A stretch of DNA of 64,000 bases from Platanthera guangdongensis. Taxonomy: Eukaryota; Streptophyta; Magnoliopsida; Asparagales; Orchidaceae. Positions within the stretch are counted from its first letter, which is position 1. Every line of letters begins with the position of its first letter. The position numbers and the translations under genes are program-made. Below, one piece after another: positions 9,914 through 20,399 of this stretch. The notes below the pieces were generated by a model. It had not been told where the DNA came from, did not search any database, and was given only the letters and a program-made list of their open reading frames with translations. The stretch covers positions 111,013,808 through 111,077,807 of the forward strand of contig CM077162.1 of the NCBI GenBank assembly GCA_039583875.1, read 5' to 3'.

Positions 9914-10843
9914 AAGACGTTATGGCGGAAGATGGGGACCACACTTAAGTTCTCTTCCGCATACCACCCTCAAACGGACGGTCAGACTGAGGTGGTAAAT
10001 AGAAGCTTGGGTAACCTGCTGAGGTGTCTAGTTGGTGAGCATACGTCTAGCTGGGACTCAGTGCTCCCTATAGCTGAGTTTGCATACAATAGTTCCGTCA
10101 ATAGGTCGACCGGTCTGAGTTCGTTTCAGGTAGTGTTAGGTTATGACCCTAGGAAGCCTATTGATCTTATACCAGTCCCGACTGAGTCACGTCCTAGTGA
10201 GTCTGCTGAGTCCTTTACACGTCATTTGCATGAGTTGCATGAGTCTATCAGGCGTAAAATTAATTTAAGCAACGAGCATTATAAAGAACTGGCAGACAGA
10301 CATAGGCGGGAGAAACATTTTCTGGTTGGCGAACAGGTGATGGTGCGAGTCCGTGCGGAGCGGCTCCCTCAGGGGCCTGCTAAGAAACTGAGCGCCAGGC
10401 GAATTGGTCCCTACACTGTTTTGAGGCGGATCAGGTTGAATGCTTATGAGCTGGACATTCCTGCGAGCATGGGTATCCACCCTGTGTTCAATATTGAGGA
10501 CCTGACACCCTACTTTCCACCCCACGAGTACCCTGATCCCTACCTTGGCGGCCCTCCCGAGCCTCTACCACCACCCTGTTCTCCCACCACCCAGCCTCCA
10601 CTTGATTCCCAATTCCCCAGGAGTTCACCACCAGTGGCTTCACCTGTTGCACCACCACCATCGCCAGACCACTTCTTCCGAGAGCAGAGGGTCGAGCAGA
10701 TTACAGAGATCATTGCACATGACTTCGTCCCCTCCACGGATGGAGTCGTGTGCCGCTACTTAGTTTGCTGGCTTGGGAATTCTTCCTCCGACGACACTTG
10801 GGTTGTTACTGCTGAGCTTGATCGACTCGCCCTAGGGCTTTGA
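9914..10843 (+). pseudogene. Chromovirus 1 integrase C-terminal half with chromodomain
   Basis: It continues in the same frame with GTTLKFSSAYHPQTDGQTEV (catalytic E in the last motif), WDSVLPIAEFAYN and the GPY/F-like RIGPYTVLRRI. A proline-rich linker (about 10555-10670) precedes the chromodomain VEQITEIIAHDFV...YLVCWLGNSSSDDTWV ending at 10843. Chromodomains direct integration to marked chromatin. One aromatic cage position looks replaced (CWLG rather than VKWKG), so histone binding is uncertain. No stop interrupts this segment. Confidence 0.87.
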
Positions 10844-10890
10844 CTACAGTACGACCATCTCCATTCATCGGAGATGAAGGCTTTTCAGTC

Positions 10891-10899
10891 GGGGGGAGT
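10891..10899 (+). promoter_or_regulatory. Polypurine tract of chromovirus 1
   Basis: GGGGGGAGT immediately before the LTR start TGATGGGGG at 10900, the expected plus-strand primer position, about 50 bp after the pol stop. Confidence 0.75.
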
Positions 10900-12120
10900 T
10901 GATGGGGGACCATCTGGCGCAACTCGGCGCAAGGCGTACCCCACCTTCGTATATTCGCGCCGACGGACTTGATCGAACCGGCGATCCGTTACCGTGGATG
11001 CGTCCGGCTCGTCGTTTAGATTCATTTTCATATATAGCACTTGTATTTCAGATATTATTTTATATAGTTATGGGGACTGAACCGCCGGTCAATCATAGCT
11101 GTCGATTCTGGTTGCCCTATCATTGCTTTCTTATAAAGAGAACATTAGGGCTGCTGAAATCCCCATTGCTGAAGTTTGGAGAAGGTCATCTTCCTCGCTT
11201 CCGGTGATCATTTCGCAGTGTCGATGCCGTAGAGCCCCTTGGTACCGAATCCTTGGGTAAGATTCCTATTCCTTCCCTTGTTCTTTTTCCCTACCTAGCA
11301 GCCCACTCCTCACCCCCTTCTCAGATCTCGCCGCTGCCCCTAAAGCTCCCAGCCGTCGGCCGCCCAACTGCCTCCCCCTTCCACACAGCCACCCGCCGCC
11401 CCCTTTTTCCCCCTTGCAAACCCCACGCCGCTGGCCCTCCTCTCCTCCCTATAGCCCCTTCCACCACCCCTACCTCCCCACCATCAGCCACTGCCAACCT
11501 ACCCCATCAGGCCTGCCGCAAACCCCCTCCCAGCCCCCCTTCCTGCACCTATTCTGCCTGATCTGGGCTGATCCTGTCGGAACCAGTCCGACAACCCCAA
11601 ATAGCCCCCTCCTCCCTTCAAACAGCAGCCCCATCATCTCCCCATGTGGATCCACCTTCCCCCTTGCCCGGTCTAGTCTCGCCACCACCCGGAAGCCCCT
11701 CATAGCCTCCGAAATTTCAGATCTACACTGATTTCCTGCAACCCTAACTTTTAAGTCAGAATTTTGTTTATTTCATTTGGGTGTTGTACGTGTTATTTGG
11801 TTTTGGAATATTATATGCTCTGTGGTGTTTGTGTCGTATTGGAATTACAGCCTGTTATCATTTGCCTGTGAAGATCTCTAACCTTGCAGGTCGCATAATT
11901 CGCCGCGCGCTAATTTTAGGCCTCCGTGCGGAGGAACGCTATTTCCTAATTCGCTTAATGGGAATTGTTTTTCCTTGATATGAATGAATGTGATGTTTGT
12001 TGCTTACTCTGATTTATCGCCTGATTAACATTGTCCGCCATATAGTCATTGGTTAGGGTGAGTCCACCCCCTCACGTCACTAGTGGGCGTCTTAGGAGCT
12101 CACTACACAGCGTACCCTAC
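10900..12120 (+). repeat. 3' LTR of chromovirus 1 (right end uncertain)
   Basis: Starts with TG after the polypurine tract. A TATA box (TTATAAAGAG, 11131-11140) is followed by a C-rich pyrimidine leader (about 11253-11700) and a T-rich section, as in the chromovirus 3 LTR at 58053-60018. Without the partner LTR the end cannot be fixed. A CCATCA at 11481-11486 mirrors the TGATGG start, and CCCTACA near 12120 is another possible end. The proline-rich frames over 11253-11731 are low-complexity and not taken as genes. Confidence 0.55.
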
Positions 12121-12199
12121 ATCACTTTCCTTCCTAGAAAAGTAGTTTCACGAACTTGAATTATTAAGACTAGGAAGGAAAACCAGAAATAGAACTCTA

Positions 12200-12280
12200 A
12201 GTAAATTTACAATCTCAGGCATCGTCTTCATTTACGGCAAGCCCGCACACACTCTCTTCGACACAGGTGCTTCGCACTCT
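12200..12280 (+). pseudogene. Gypsy protease scrap
   Basis: A short frame reads ISGIVFIYGKPAHTLFDTGASHS, the start of a Tekay-type gypsy protease with the DTGASHS active site. It stops abruptly at the SINE-like unit. Only this stretch is recognisable; upstream bases are purine-rich and unassigned. Confidence 0.6.
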
Positions 12281-12525
12281 GCAGCTCAGTTGGTGATGAG
12301 GGAGTGGTGGAAAGCACTCTTATCAAGGTCCTGGGTTCGAGACTCAGTGCCAACAACCTACCGTGCTGATAAACAGGCCGGAGAGGGGTTGGGGTGCATG
12401 GACTGCAGGATTGAATGTGAAAGGCTGACTACTAGTGGTGGGCCCAGGTCTGGACCCTGGTAGGCCGGCGGTGCCAGCGGGTTCCCATGGGATAGGCCTG
12501 GACCGTTACAAAAAGTGTACTTTTT
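12281..12525 (+). repeat. tRNA-derived SINE-like unit
   Basis: An A-box-like CAGCTCAGTTGG (12282-12293) and a B-box GGTTCGAGACT (12334-12344) are spaced about 40 bp apart as in RNA polymerase III internal promoters, followed by about 180 bp of unrelated body. It directly interrupts the protease scrap. No acceptor stem can be formed, so it is not a tRNA gene. Flanking target duplications are not obvious. Confidence 0.4.
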
Positions 12526-12527
12526 AT

Positions 12528-12846
12528 TGTAACGTCCCTAGCCGATACAACGTGACACCGTCACGGCTCCGCTCTAAGCGACGCTACTGAGCTGCAACCC
12601 AAGCACCCCAACCCCTCTCCAGCCCACTGGCGGGTTGTTGGTGGCCACAGCCTCCCTTTGATGAGCGAACTCGACAGTTAAGCGTGCCCAACTTAACTGT
12701 CGAGTTCGCTCATCAAAGGGAGGCTGTGGCCACGAACAACCCGCCAGTGGGCTGGAGAGGGGTTGGGGTGCTTGGGCTGCAGCCCGGTAGCGTCGCCTAG
12801 AGCGGAGCCATGACGGTGTCACGTTGTATCGGCTAGGGACGTTACA
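12528..12846. repeat. Long near-perfect inverted repeat (hairpin)
   Basis: Two arms of about 155 bp (12528-12682 and 12692-12846) are reverse complements with only a handful of mismatches, separated by a 9-bp loop. The arms begin and end with TGTAACGTCCCTAGC / GCTAGGGACGTTACA, which resembles the start of a plant gypsy LTR (TGTAACGTCCC). Part of the right arm (GGAGAGGGGTTGGGGTGC) also occurs at about 12380 inside the neighbouring SINE-like unit. Confidence 0.9.
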
Positions 12847-13910
12847 GATGTGTTGGCCGAAGAGCATGGATTGGAGAGTTGTGTTGTTTTGTCATACATT
12901 TTATTTGAAAGGACTTGTATCTAGGTAATGAAAGGTAATTTCGATGTTACAAGGAGGCAGAGAGGTGACCATCCTAGGGTTGAATTATCGTAAAATGTTT
13001 TGAGTAAGAATGTTATGTGGAACGTGAAAATTATAGTGATCTGGTGACGTTGAGGGATTATGAGATTCCTTGCCGCGTGAAGGAGATGACAATCATAAGG
13101 GATAATGAAATAGATGCTTCAAAGAAGATTGGTTCTGATAATAGAGGAAAACATGAAGAAATCGTGAACAATGAATGACATGAAGGAAAGAATATATGTT
13201 GTGTTGGCTAGAGAAAAGATGAGCATATATCATTCTTTCATTGATTCTTGAAAAAAATTGGTTGAAACTATGGAGTTCAAAGAAGAGACATTGATGGTAT
13301 TTTTTGGGAAACTATGGAGTTCATTGAAGAGACATTGATGACATTTTTCTTTATAAAAATAGTATGACCTTAAAAAGTCAATCAATGTGATATTGAACTA
13401 GGTAGGAATGGGTTATTCTAGGATCTTTACTCAGGGGAAAATAAAAATGATATAGAATTCATGCTCTCCCTTAGCTCCAACATTCTTATATTAGTCAGAG
13501 CAATGATATTTCCGTCATAGGTCGTTTTTATCCCTTATGTTGGAAGATCTAATAGTAGTTGGCATATAATTTATTCCCACTCTTAGATAAAGCACTGGTT
13601 TGATACAAAACTTACAAGCAATGCTAGTGGCTGCACTCACACCTCCCATCATCTAGAGAGGATTGCCTTAGGACGAAAGATTAATGAAGTAAAAAAGTTA
13701 CATAAGTTGTAATGACAAAAGAGAGATGGTGAAATAATGACTTGTTGCAATGCATAATCTGAAATGAGGAAAGTTGGAGATATGATGAGTTGTTAAATAT
13801 GATAGATCCGTTGATTTGTTAATGTTAAACAGTAGACCCCAAACCAAAGCGTGCTCAAATAAATGAAGACAGACATTTTCACCAACAGCATTGCTTAAAT
13901 TTATTAGGAT
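12847..13910. other. Intergenic, no gene recognised
   Basis: AT-rich sequence without a coding frame. The one visible structure is a short tandem duplication around 13268-13350 (ACTATGGAGTTCA... GAAGAGACATTGATG twice). Confidence 0.6.
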
Positions 13911-14185
13911 TTAGGTTCCGTTTGGGATACTTATTTTCACCGGTCAAGTGGCTACGACCGCATGAACCGGATTTAGGTTCCGAATGCGGTCCAGTTCATG
14001 TGGTCATAGTCGCTTGACCGGTAAAAATAAGTCCTCACAAACGGAGCCTTAGTTTGGCAAATTTGCACACTATCACGGGATTAAAATGTAGACACCAAAC
14101 CAAAACGAGTGCTCAAAAAATTCATGATGACGACGTTTTCACCAAAAGCAATGCTTAAATCTATTAAGACTTTGTTTGACAAATT
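13846..14185. repeat. Duplicated segment flanking the first MITE
   Basis: About 85 bp starting at 13846 (GTAGACCCCAAACCAAAGCG...) recurs at about 14089 (GTAGACACCAAACCAAAACG...), each including TTTTCACCAA, CAGCATTGCTTAAAT or AGCAATGCTTAAAT, and TTTATTAGGA or CTATTAAGAC. The MITE lies between the two copies. Confidence 0.65.
13914..14048. mobile_element. Tourist-like (PIF/Harbinger) MITE, copy 1
   Basis: A 135-bp non-coding element with terminal inverted repeats GGTTCCGTTTGGGA... / ...CAAACGGAGCC. Inner parts (ACTTATTTTCACCGGTCAAG) are also inverted, so most of the element folds back. It is flanked on both sides by TTA (13911-13913 and 14049-14051), the target choice of PIF/Harbinger. Confidence 0.75.
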
Positions 14186-14381
14186 TGAAAAGCAGTGCTC
14201 AAAAAATTCTATGAAGAGATCTGACACATTGATGTGTAGATCGTCTCTCGGTGGAAATTGAAAATATCCAATGAAGACTGATCGGTCACATGCATAAGGA
14301 GCGAGCGAAATATTCGACAGCCCCCACTGCCAAGTCCCATACTGATTAGTAACAAATTCCTACATTGAGGTGCCGACAACA

Positions 14382-14545
14382 GGCTCTGTTTGCGGGGACT
14401 TATTTTCACCGGTCATGCGGTTACGACCGCAAGAACCGAACCTTATTTTCACGGGTCCGCTTCATGTGGTCGTAACTGCTTTCACGGGTCTGCTTCATGC
14501 GGTCATAATTGCTTGACCGGTGAAATCAGCCCCCCAAACAGAACC
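14382..14545. mobile_element. Tourist-like MITE, copy 2
   Basis: Same family as copy 1: GGCTCTGTTTGCGGGGACTT... at the left and ...CCCCCAAACAGAACC at the right, with TTTTCACCGGTCA internal. An internal stretch around GGTCCGCTTCATG(T/C)GGTC is duplicated. No clean 3-bp target duplication is visible, so this copy is older or rearranged. Confidence 0.65.
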
Positions 14546-14768
14546 AAAATATCACTCTAGCCCAGGAATGCCATACCGATTTTGAGGTATGGGTAATTAG
14601 AGATTCTCTTTGTTGCGCTCGCACTCCCTTTAAAGATAGGAATAGAGAACTACATAATCATGTTATTAGGAAACAGACTTCTGTTTGAAAAGAAACATTC
14701 TATGAATACTAAAAAGGAAAATAACTAAGCCATATAATGGATAAAACATACACCTTAGCCATAGAGGA

Positions 14769-15010
14769 ATAATTACCAAAACCTCCTTGAAGGCATCATT
14801 ACAGGTTGCACCCTCTTACATTTGAAATTATAAAAACCTCCTGAAGTTTACATTTCATAACATCCATGCAGAAAATATCCAAGAGGATATTCTCGTGCAT
14901 GGATGTTATGAACTGTAAATTTCAGGAAAGATTAATGTTGTGAAATGTCAACTTCAAGGAATATTTTTGTAAATTAAAAAATAAGAGGGGTGTAGACTAT
15001 AATTTCACAA
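14769..15010. repeat. Fold-back element
   Basis: An inverted repeat centred near 14885. The inner arms TTTCATAACATCCATGCA...GAAAATATCC and GGATATTCTC..TGCATGGATGTTATGAA pair closely; the outer arms (ACCTCCTTGAAG / CTTCAAGGAATATTTTTG) pair more loosely. It is probably a decayed MITE; no family is assigned. Confidence 0.65.
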
Positions 15011-15028
15011 ATTTATGGGGGAGGCCCC

Positions 15029-15036
15029 TATAAATA
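15029..15036 (+). promoter_or_regulatory. Isolated TATA-box-like site
   Basis: TATAAATA within CCCTATAAATAGCCC, which is strong by sequence, but no convincing gene follows on this strand. It may be a leftover of a promoter or LTR, or chance. Confidence 0.25.
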
Positions 15037-15238
15037 GCCCGAAAAGTATAGTAAGAAATGTCGTAGAAACTCAAAATGGATGAAGCTACCAATTAGAGAG
15101 CTTGTTTATTTGGCAACTAGTTTTTCATGCCAAGAAAAGCATTTTTTCCAAAACGGATAATAATAATCCTCACCCTGTCATAAACATAATCAGTTTCCAC
15201 AAACTAAACCAAATGAACGACATAAATTCTGGAGATTT

Positions 15239-15791
15239 TCATACACCCTCTTTGAGCATTGCTCGGACTCTCATCGGCAGCCCATAGAGCTGAATGAAGC
15301 CGGCAGCATCAGCCTGGTTATAAATGCTGCCGTTCTCAAACGAAGAGATGTCCTCCCTGTACAAGCTATTTGGGCTTCTTCGAGAGGCGACGGTTACTGA
15401 CCCCTTGTAGAGCTTAAGTAAAACAGAGCCCGTCGTCGTTTCCGTTATCTTCTCCATGAAGGCGTCCATGGACTCCCGGAGGGGATCGAACCACCTGCCA
15501 GCATAAACCAGCTCTGCGTACTTGAGGGCGATCATGTCCTTCATCTGTATCGTTTCTCGGTCGAGAGTCAGGGATTCCAGCTCACGGGCAGCTGTGTGCA
15601 GGATAGTGCCACCAGGCGTCTCGTACACTCCACGACTCTTCATGCCGACGAGCCGATTTTCAACCATGTCAATTCTGCCGATTCCGTGCCTCCCTCCGAT
15701 CTGGTTCAGTTCTGAGAGAAGGGATGCAGGTGTCCTCTCCTTGCCATTGACAGAGACCGGTAAGCCCGAGACAATACCGATCTCAACGTAC
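15239..15791 (-). CDS. Argininosuccinate synthase, terminal exon
   Basis: Argininosuccinate synthase joins citrulline and aspartate using ATP in arginine synthesis; plant forms act in plastids. This exon encodes about the last 183 residues, roughly the C-terminal 40 percent. Family landmarks: the segment after YVEIGIVSGLPV, the strongly conserved GIGRIDMVENRLVGMKSRG and VYETPGGTI, and later LKLYKGSVTVASRRSP and DAAGFIQLYGLP. The exon begins after a clear acceptor (TTATCTACAG, exon starting at 15791 with one base completing a codon) and ends with TGA at 15239-15241. No upstream exon is found in the next 1.8 kb, beyond which the transposon nest begins. So either a long intron holds the transposons or this is a severed gene copy. 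The frame is intact. Confidence 0.85.
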
Positions 15792-16140
15792 CTGTAGATA
15801 ACAAAACAAAGCAGTCCTCTTAAGAGCAAGTATAACCACGAATCAAATAAGCACAGTTATATGATTTGATGTCGAAAAACACTGCTAGAAGTGCGGCATC
15901 AGCAGGAAAATGCTGGTTTAATGATCATTTGTAGGTTAAGGACTGAAAGGTGTTAAAGGGCGTCTTTTAATGAACTATAAAATCAGCTTTTGATACAGAT
16001 TTATATAAAAATAAATTGTGAAGTAAAAGTCCAAACTATACTTTTCGACAATGTTCTTTTACTTCTTCAAAGAACTCATCCTAATGCACTTATTTTGGAT
16101 TCACTATTAGATTGAAAAGCCAAAATAAACGGTCCTTAAA
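15792..16140 (-). other. Probable intron of argininosuccinate synthase
   Basis: AT-rich sequence directly upstream of the exon's acceptor site, with no coding frame. It is inferred to be intron, but the donor site is not located. Confidence 0.4.
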
Positions 16141-16850
16141 ACTATGATTTGCACTATATAGGTGATTATCATAAAGCAGAATAGCCAACAACAACACTCA
16201 AGCCTTTTAATCCCACTATAATGGGGCTATATGGTTCCTTTGTCTCCATTGTGCTATATCTTTAGTCATAATCTCACTAATGAATAATCTAACCCAGGCC
16301 TTTATTCCGCTATAGTGTGGTCGGCTATATGGATTCTTTGTCGTCATTGTGCCCTATTTTAGTCATATTCTCACTAATGCCTAAGTACATCATGTCTTTC
16401 CATATAATTTCATGTCATTGTGCCCCATTTTGTCATAATCTCATTAATGCCTAAGTACATATCTTTCTCTATAGATTCATTGTGCCCTAAATGGATCCTT
16501 TGGACAAACTTCTTTTACTTATTTTGAGAAATCATCCAAATCGACTTATTTTGTATTCACTATTAGCTTGAACTATGATTTGCACTATATAGGTGATTGT
16601 CATAAAGCAAAATAGCCAACAACGACAACAACACTCAAACCTTTATCCCACTATAGTGGGGTCGGCTATATGAATCCTTTGTCGCCATTGTGCCCTATCT
16701 TTAGTCATAATCTCACTAATGCCCAAGTAAATCATCATAATGCACTTATATTGGATTCACTATTAGCATGAAAAGCCCAAATAAATGGTCCTTAACACTA
16801 TGATTTGCACTATATGGGTGATTATCATAAAGCAGAATAGCAAATAAGAA
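16140..16850. repeat. Diverged dispersed-repeat cluster
   Basis: Three or four degenerate copies of a unit containing ATCCCACTATAGTGGGG, CGGCTATATGGATCCTTTGTC and TTTAGTCATAATCTCACTAATGC occur near 16212, 16305 and 16650. They are linked by the shared line TTGCACTATATAGGTGATTATCATAAAGC. It looks like repeated partial duplication of one short interspersed repeat. Confidence 0.65.
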
Positions 16851-16883
16851 AAAAAACTATGGTGACCGGTGACTTATACATGC

Positions 16884-17065
16884 TGTTAAGTCTCAAGATC
16901 AAAAGACCGCTTAGAGACAGATTATAGTTTTCCTGCTTGTATTTAGTCTCACGTCTCCAAATATGAATACCGTTTCCTCTACTACTCTACACAAAAGAGA
17001 AGAACTCTAATGTAATTAATTAGATTTTTTTGGAATAATAAATTTTTTAGCTTCAAACTCTCACA
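16884..17065 (+). repeat. Possible small copia LTR remnant
   Basis: Begins TGTTAAG and ends CTCTCACA, immediately before a site close to the tRNA-iMet primer site. The size (about 180 bp) would suit a short plant copia LTR. Downstream sequence to 17590 is C/T-rich with no recognisable gag. There is no partner LTR in the window. Confidence 0.4.
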
Positions 17066-17077
17066 TGGTAACAGAGC
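17066..17077 (+). promoter_or_regulatory. Primer-binding-site-like sequence
   Basis: TGGTAACAGAGC differs by one base from the tRNA-iMet complement TGGTATCAGAGC and abuts the LTR-like remnant. Confidence 0.45.
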
Positions 17078-17710
17078 GTAACGAAATCTCTTGTGGCTCC
17101 CCTCTCGCGTGAATATTTCCGGTCTCGCACTAAATCTTTCTAATTTCCAGCAACTTTCCAGGCCTCACACGAAAGCTCACCCAAATCTCACCGAGCAATC
17201 CACTTAAGCTCTCCTTTTTTGACTCTCGTCAATCAATGACAAAAACAAGACATCCTCAATGACTGTCTGCGAATCCTCCCTCTAAACTCTCTCTGCTTGC
17301 AATCAACATCGAACTCGCAGCATCTTCCGACATCGTACTTGTGGCAATAGATGTCGCAAACATTGTTCTTATTACATCGAACGCGCAGCACCTCCCGAAA
17401 TCGTACTCGCAATCAAACTTGAGAATTTAGCACTCCCGACATCAAAATCGAAATGTCTTGCCCTCACGGACTCCTGCGCTCTCAAAAGTTCTCACCACTC
17501 CTCAACATCATGGGAGGTATCGTACGACTGCAAACTCGCTGTTACTACTCATTGTGCGACTGCGACTCTCACCGATTGCGACTCTGACAAGAGCCTGAAT
17601 GTGTCGACGCTGGCGACAAAGGAACTCTTGGTCGAGTCTTTTGCATTCACGGGGGAGCAGGATCAACATCATCCCGGAAGTCTTCTGTCACAAGAGTCTT
17701 TTGGCAAGAG

Positions 17711-18600
17711 GTGGCTGCAACCTCTTCGTCTGCTCCATCAAGGGGAATCGTCACCTTCGGCCAGGACGATCTTCCCCAGGCTGTCAATCATTTCAATGAT
17801 GCAGTTGTGATCAAGCCAGTCATTGAGAACTATACGATCTTTAAAATCTTGATCGATAACGGCAGTTCTGTAAACCTCCTCTTCAAACAAACTTTCGATG
17901 CCCTGAAGACCAGAAAGCCTTTGCTTTCCACCGAAGGGCCATTCTATGGTTTCTCCGGTGAAAGAAAGGATGTAGAAGGGAGTTTGCCCTCTTGGTAACA
18001 CTCGGGGGGGGGGGGGGGGGGGGGGGGGTGGGGTGGGGGTGTTACAAAGCTTGCTCAATTCATAGTAGTTACCCTCCAAGCAGCTACTATGCAATTTTTG
18101 GAAGACCCCTGCCCAACGAGTACCAAGCGGTGGTTTCGACCTATCATCTTGCGATCAAGTTTGCATCTGAAGGCAAGCAGTACCGGGTCAGGAGCGACCC
18201 AAATCTGTCTCGGGAATGCTATGTCAAGACGGTCAATGGGACCGGGCAAGTTCCTCCTCCAGCTATTCCAGTTGCTGCACCTGAAGATGCAACTCTCCTA
18301 GAAGCAACGGAAGACCCGGAGGAGGGATCCCGAGAAGGAACTCACCTAGAACCTGCCCAGGCAACGCAAGGAGTTTCAATCGCAGAAGGGGTGGAAAGGA
18401 AGCTCTCCATCAACTCAGAGCTACCTGAAGAAGAGAAGGCTGAGTTGATCTCTTGTCTACGAGAGAACCTGGATGTCTTCGCTTGGTCAGCAGAGGACAT
18501 GTCAAGAGTGGATCCTGATGTCGCTTGCCACCACCTCAACATCGACCCCAACTTCAAATCAGTGCAGCAGAAGAAGAGGGAGGTGGCAACAAAGCTAGCA
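17711..18600 (+). pseudogene. Outer Tat protease and RT leader, broken
   Basis: The protease active site reads ILIDNGSSVNLLF, with the plant Tat variant DNGSS, followed by PFYGFSGERKDVEG. A frame break follows at a poly-G run (18004-18028), after which SSYYAIFGRPLPNEYQAV (the conserved C-terminal block, normally SSYNAIIGRP) resumes. The linker ELPEEEKAELISCLRENLDVFAWSAEDMSRVDPDV is the standard Tat lead into RT. The inner Tat element has the same arrangement at 29880-31080. Confidence 0.85.
18004..18048 (+). repeat. Poly-G tract in Tat protease
   Basis: A run of about 25 G, then TGGGGTGGGGGTG. It sits between the flap and the C-terminal block of the protease, the same site as an 11-13 G run in the inner Tat element (about 30077-30089). 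It could form a G-quadruplex and is a slippage site. Confidence 0.85.
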
Positions 18601-19740
18601 GAGCCCATCAGGAGGAGGTCGTCAAGCTCCTCAAGGCAAACTTTATTCGTGAAATTCAATACCCCTCCTGGGTATCAAATGTTGTAATGGCTAAAAAAAC
18701 AAGGGGAAATGACGGATGTGTGTAGATTTTATCAAATTAAATAAAGCATGCCTAAAAGATTGTTACCCCTTGCCTCAGATAGATGCTTTAATAGATTCCG
18801 CAGTTGGGTATCCTTGCATGAATTTTTTGAATGCTTTTTCTGGTTACCACCAGATTAGAATGCATAAGCCCGGCATTCCTCACACACCTTTCATCACGAA
18901 CAACAGTCATTATTACTATCTCATGATGTCTTTCGGGCCCAAAAACGCAGACACGACATATCAGTGCACGATGGATTTTGTGTTTAGAGAACAGAAGGGA
19001 AGAAATCTTGAAGTTTATGTTGATGATCTCCTCATAAAAAGCAAATCCTTTTCTTTACATTTGCAAGACCTCACAGAGACGTTCGCTACTCTGTGGAGGT
19101 ATAAAATGAAGTTCCATTAAAATGTGTCTTCGGGGAGAGTAAGGCGAAATTTCTTGGCCATCTCCTTACACCCGAAGGTCTTGCCCAGTTGCCCCCAATC
19201 CTGATAAAGTAAAAGTCATTCTTGATATGACACCTCCTCGTTCTCCTAATGAGATTCAGCAGTTAGGAGGAAGGCTAGCAGGCCTGGGAAGATTCATCTC
19301 CAGGGTTGGGGATAAGAGTGATTCTTTCTTCAAAATACTTCAAGGAGTGTCTTGAGTGGACTGAAGAGTGCGCCGAAGCTTTTCAGCAACTCAAGAAGCA
19401 ACTAACATCAACCCTCTGCTCCAGAGCCCTCGAACAGGTGAAATGTTGTATATCTATCTGGGAGTTGTCCCGGAGGCGGTCAACTCGGTTCTCGTCGGAG
19501 AAGAAGGGAGGAGGCAGTATCCGGTGTACAATGTCAGCTGCATCCTCAAGAGTGTTGAAACGAGGTATCCAATTCTGGAAAGGTTGGCTTTGGCACTAGT
19601 GATGTCAGCTCGAATACTCCGCCCCTATTTCTAGACACACTCGATTCAAGTAGTAACTGATAAGCCTTTGAAGAGTGTTCTAGAGAAGCCGGAACATTCA
19701 GGAAGATTGGCCAAGTGGGCAATATAGCTAAGCAAGTTTG
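18600..19740 (+). pseudogene. Outer Tat reverse transcriptase and first RNase H, broken
   Basis: RT blocks appear in order with frameshifts: YPSWVSNVVMAKK, then from 18716 CVDFIKLNKACLKDCYPLPQIDALID, GYHQIRMHKPG and the catalytic VYVDDLLIKS (about 19014). Further shifts near 19120, 19200 and 19310 precede RNase H (LGVVPEAVNSVLVGEEG, SARILRPYF), which ends at a TAG near 19632 where CAG is expected. At least five frame breaks make it non-functional. Confidence 0.88.
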
Positions 19741-20190
19741 AAATCTCTTAAGTGCTCAAGACAGCTATCAAGGAACAAGTATTGGCAGATTTCTTAGTGA
19801 ATATAGCTAAGACAAGCACTATTCCAGCAGAACGGTCTCCTTTATCTTGGACCATTTATGTAGATGGGGCTTCAGGCAGGAACTCCTCTGGAGCAGGATT
19901 AGTTCTCGTTAATCTGAATGGAGTCAAGCTGAAACAGGCCATAAAATTCTTCTTTCCAGTAACGAACAACCAAGCAAATATGAAGCACTCTTGGTCGGCT
20001 TGAGATTTGCAAAAGAGTTGGGAATTGAGCATGTGCAAGTTAGGACAGATTCCCATGTGATGGCTTCACAGGTAATGGGGAACTTTGAGATGAGGGAGCC
20101 GATCCTAAAAAGATACATGTTGCAAGTCAAGAAGGAGATTGGAAGATTCAAAAACTTCACCATTGAACACACTCTGAGGACATAGAATAC
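19741..20190 (+). pseudogene. Outer Tat second (archaeal-type) RNase H, broken
   Basis: The domain opens WTIYVDGASGRNSSGAGLVLV and has the NNQA motif, then, after a one-base shift near 19980, VGLRFAKELGIEHVQVRTDS and FTIEHTLR. This aRNH domain is the hallmark of plant Tat elements. The inner copy at 32198-32755 is in one frame and serves as the comparison. Confidence 0.85.
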
Positions 20191-20399
20191 AGAAGCAGAT
20201 GAAATGTCAAAGTTTGGTCTCCCTTCAGGAGGGATGACCTCAGAACTCTTTCATTCAGCAATAGAGGATGGGGTTGATGCAGATTGATTAGCGTCCCTCT
20301 GGGATGGATCCGTTCATACTCTATCTGTCAACGTGAGAGTTTCATCAGTCTGTCAAGAACAAGAAAAGATTCAAGATTAAAACAACATATTACTATCTT

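Larger units (their letters stand above)
5982..12120 (+). mobile_element. Chromodomain Ty3/gypsy element (chromovirus 1), 5' part off-window
   Basis: Order on the plus strand: gag with CCHC knuckle, protease, RT, RNase H, integrase, chromodomain, polypurine tract, 3' LTR. RT before integrase plus a terminal chromodomain defines a Ty3/gypsy chromovirus. The protease region resembles the Galadriel/CRM/Reina type more than the Tekay type. The 5' LTR is not in the window; copia A lies where it should be, so it probably lies left of position 1. Coding frames are broken by scattered stops and small indels. The right end of the 3' LTR is uncertain. Confidence 0.85.

Noticed and set aside
11253..11731. 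Proline/serine-rich reading frames
   Set aside because: C-rich low-complexity leader within the chromovirus LTR; no domain and overlapping frames on both strands.
12281..12350. A functional tRNA gene
   Set aside because: A and B boxes are present but no acceptor or anticodon stem can be built.
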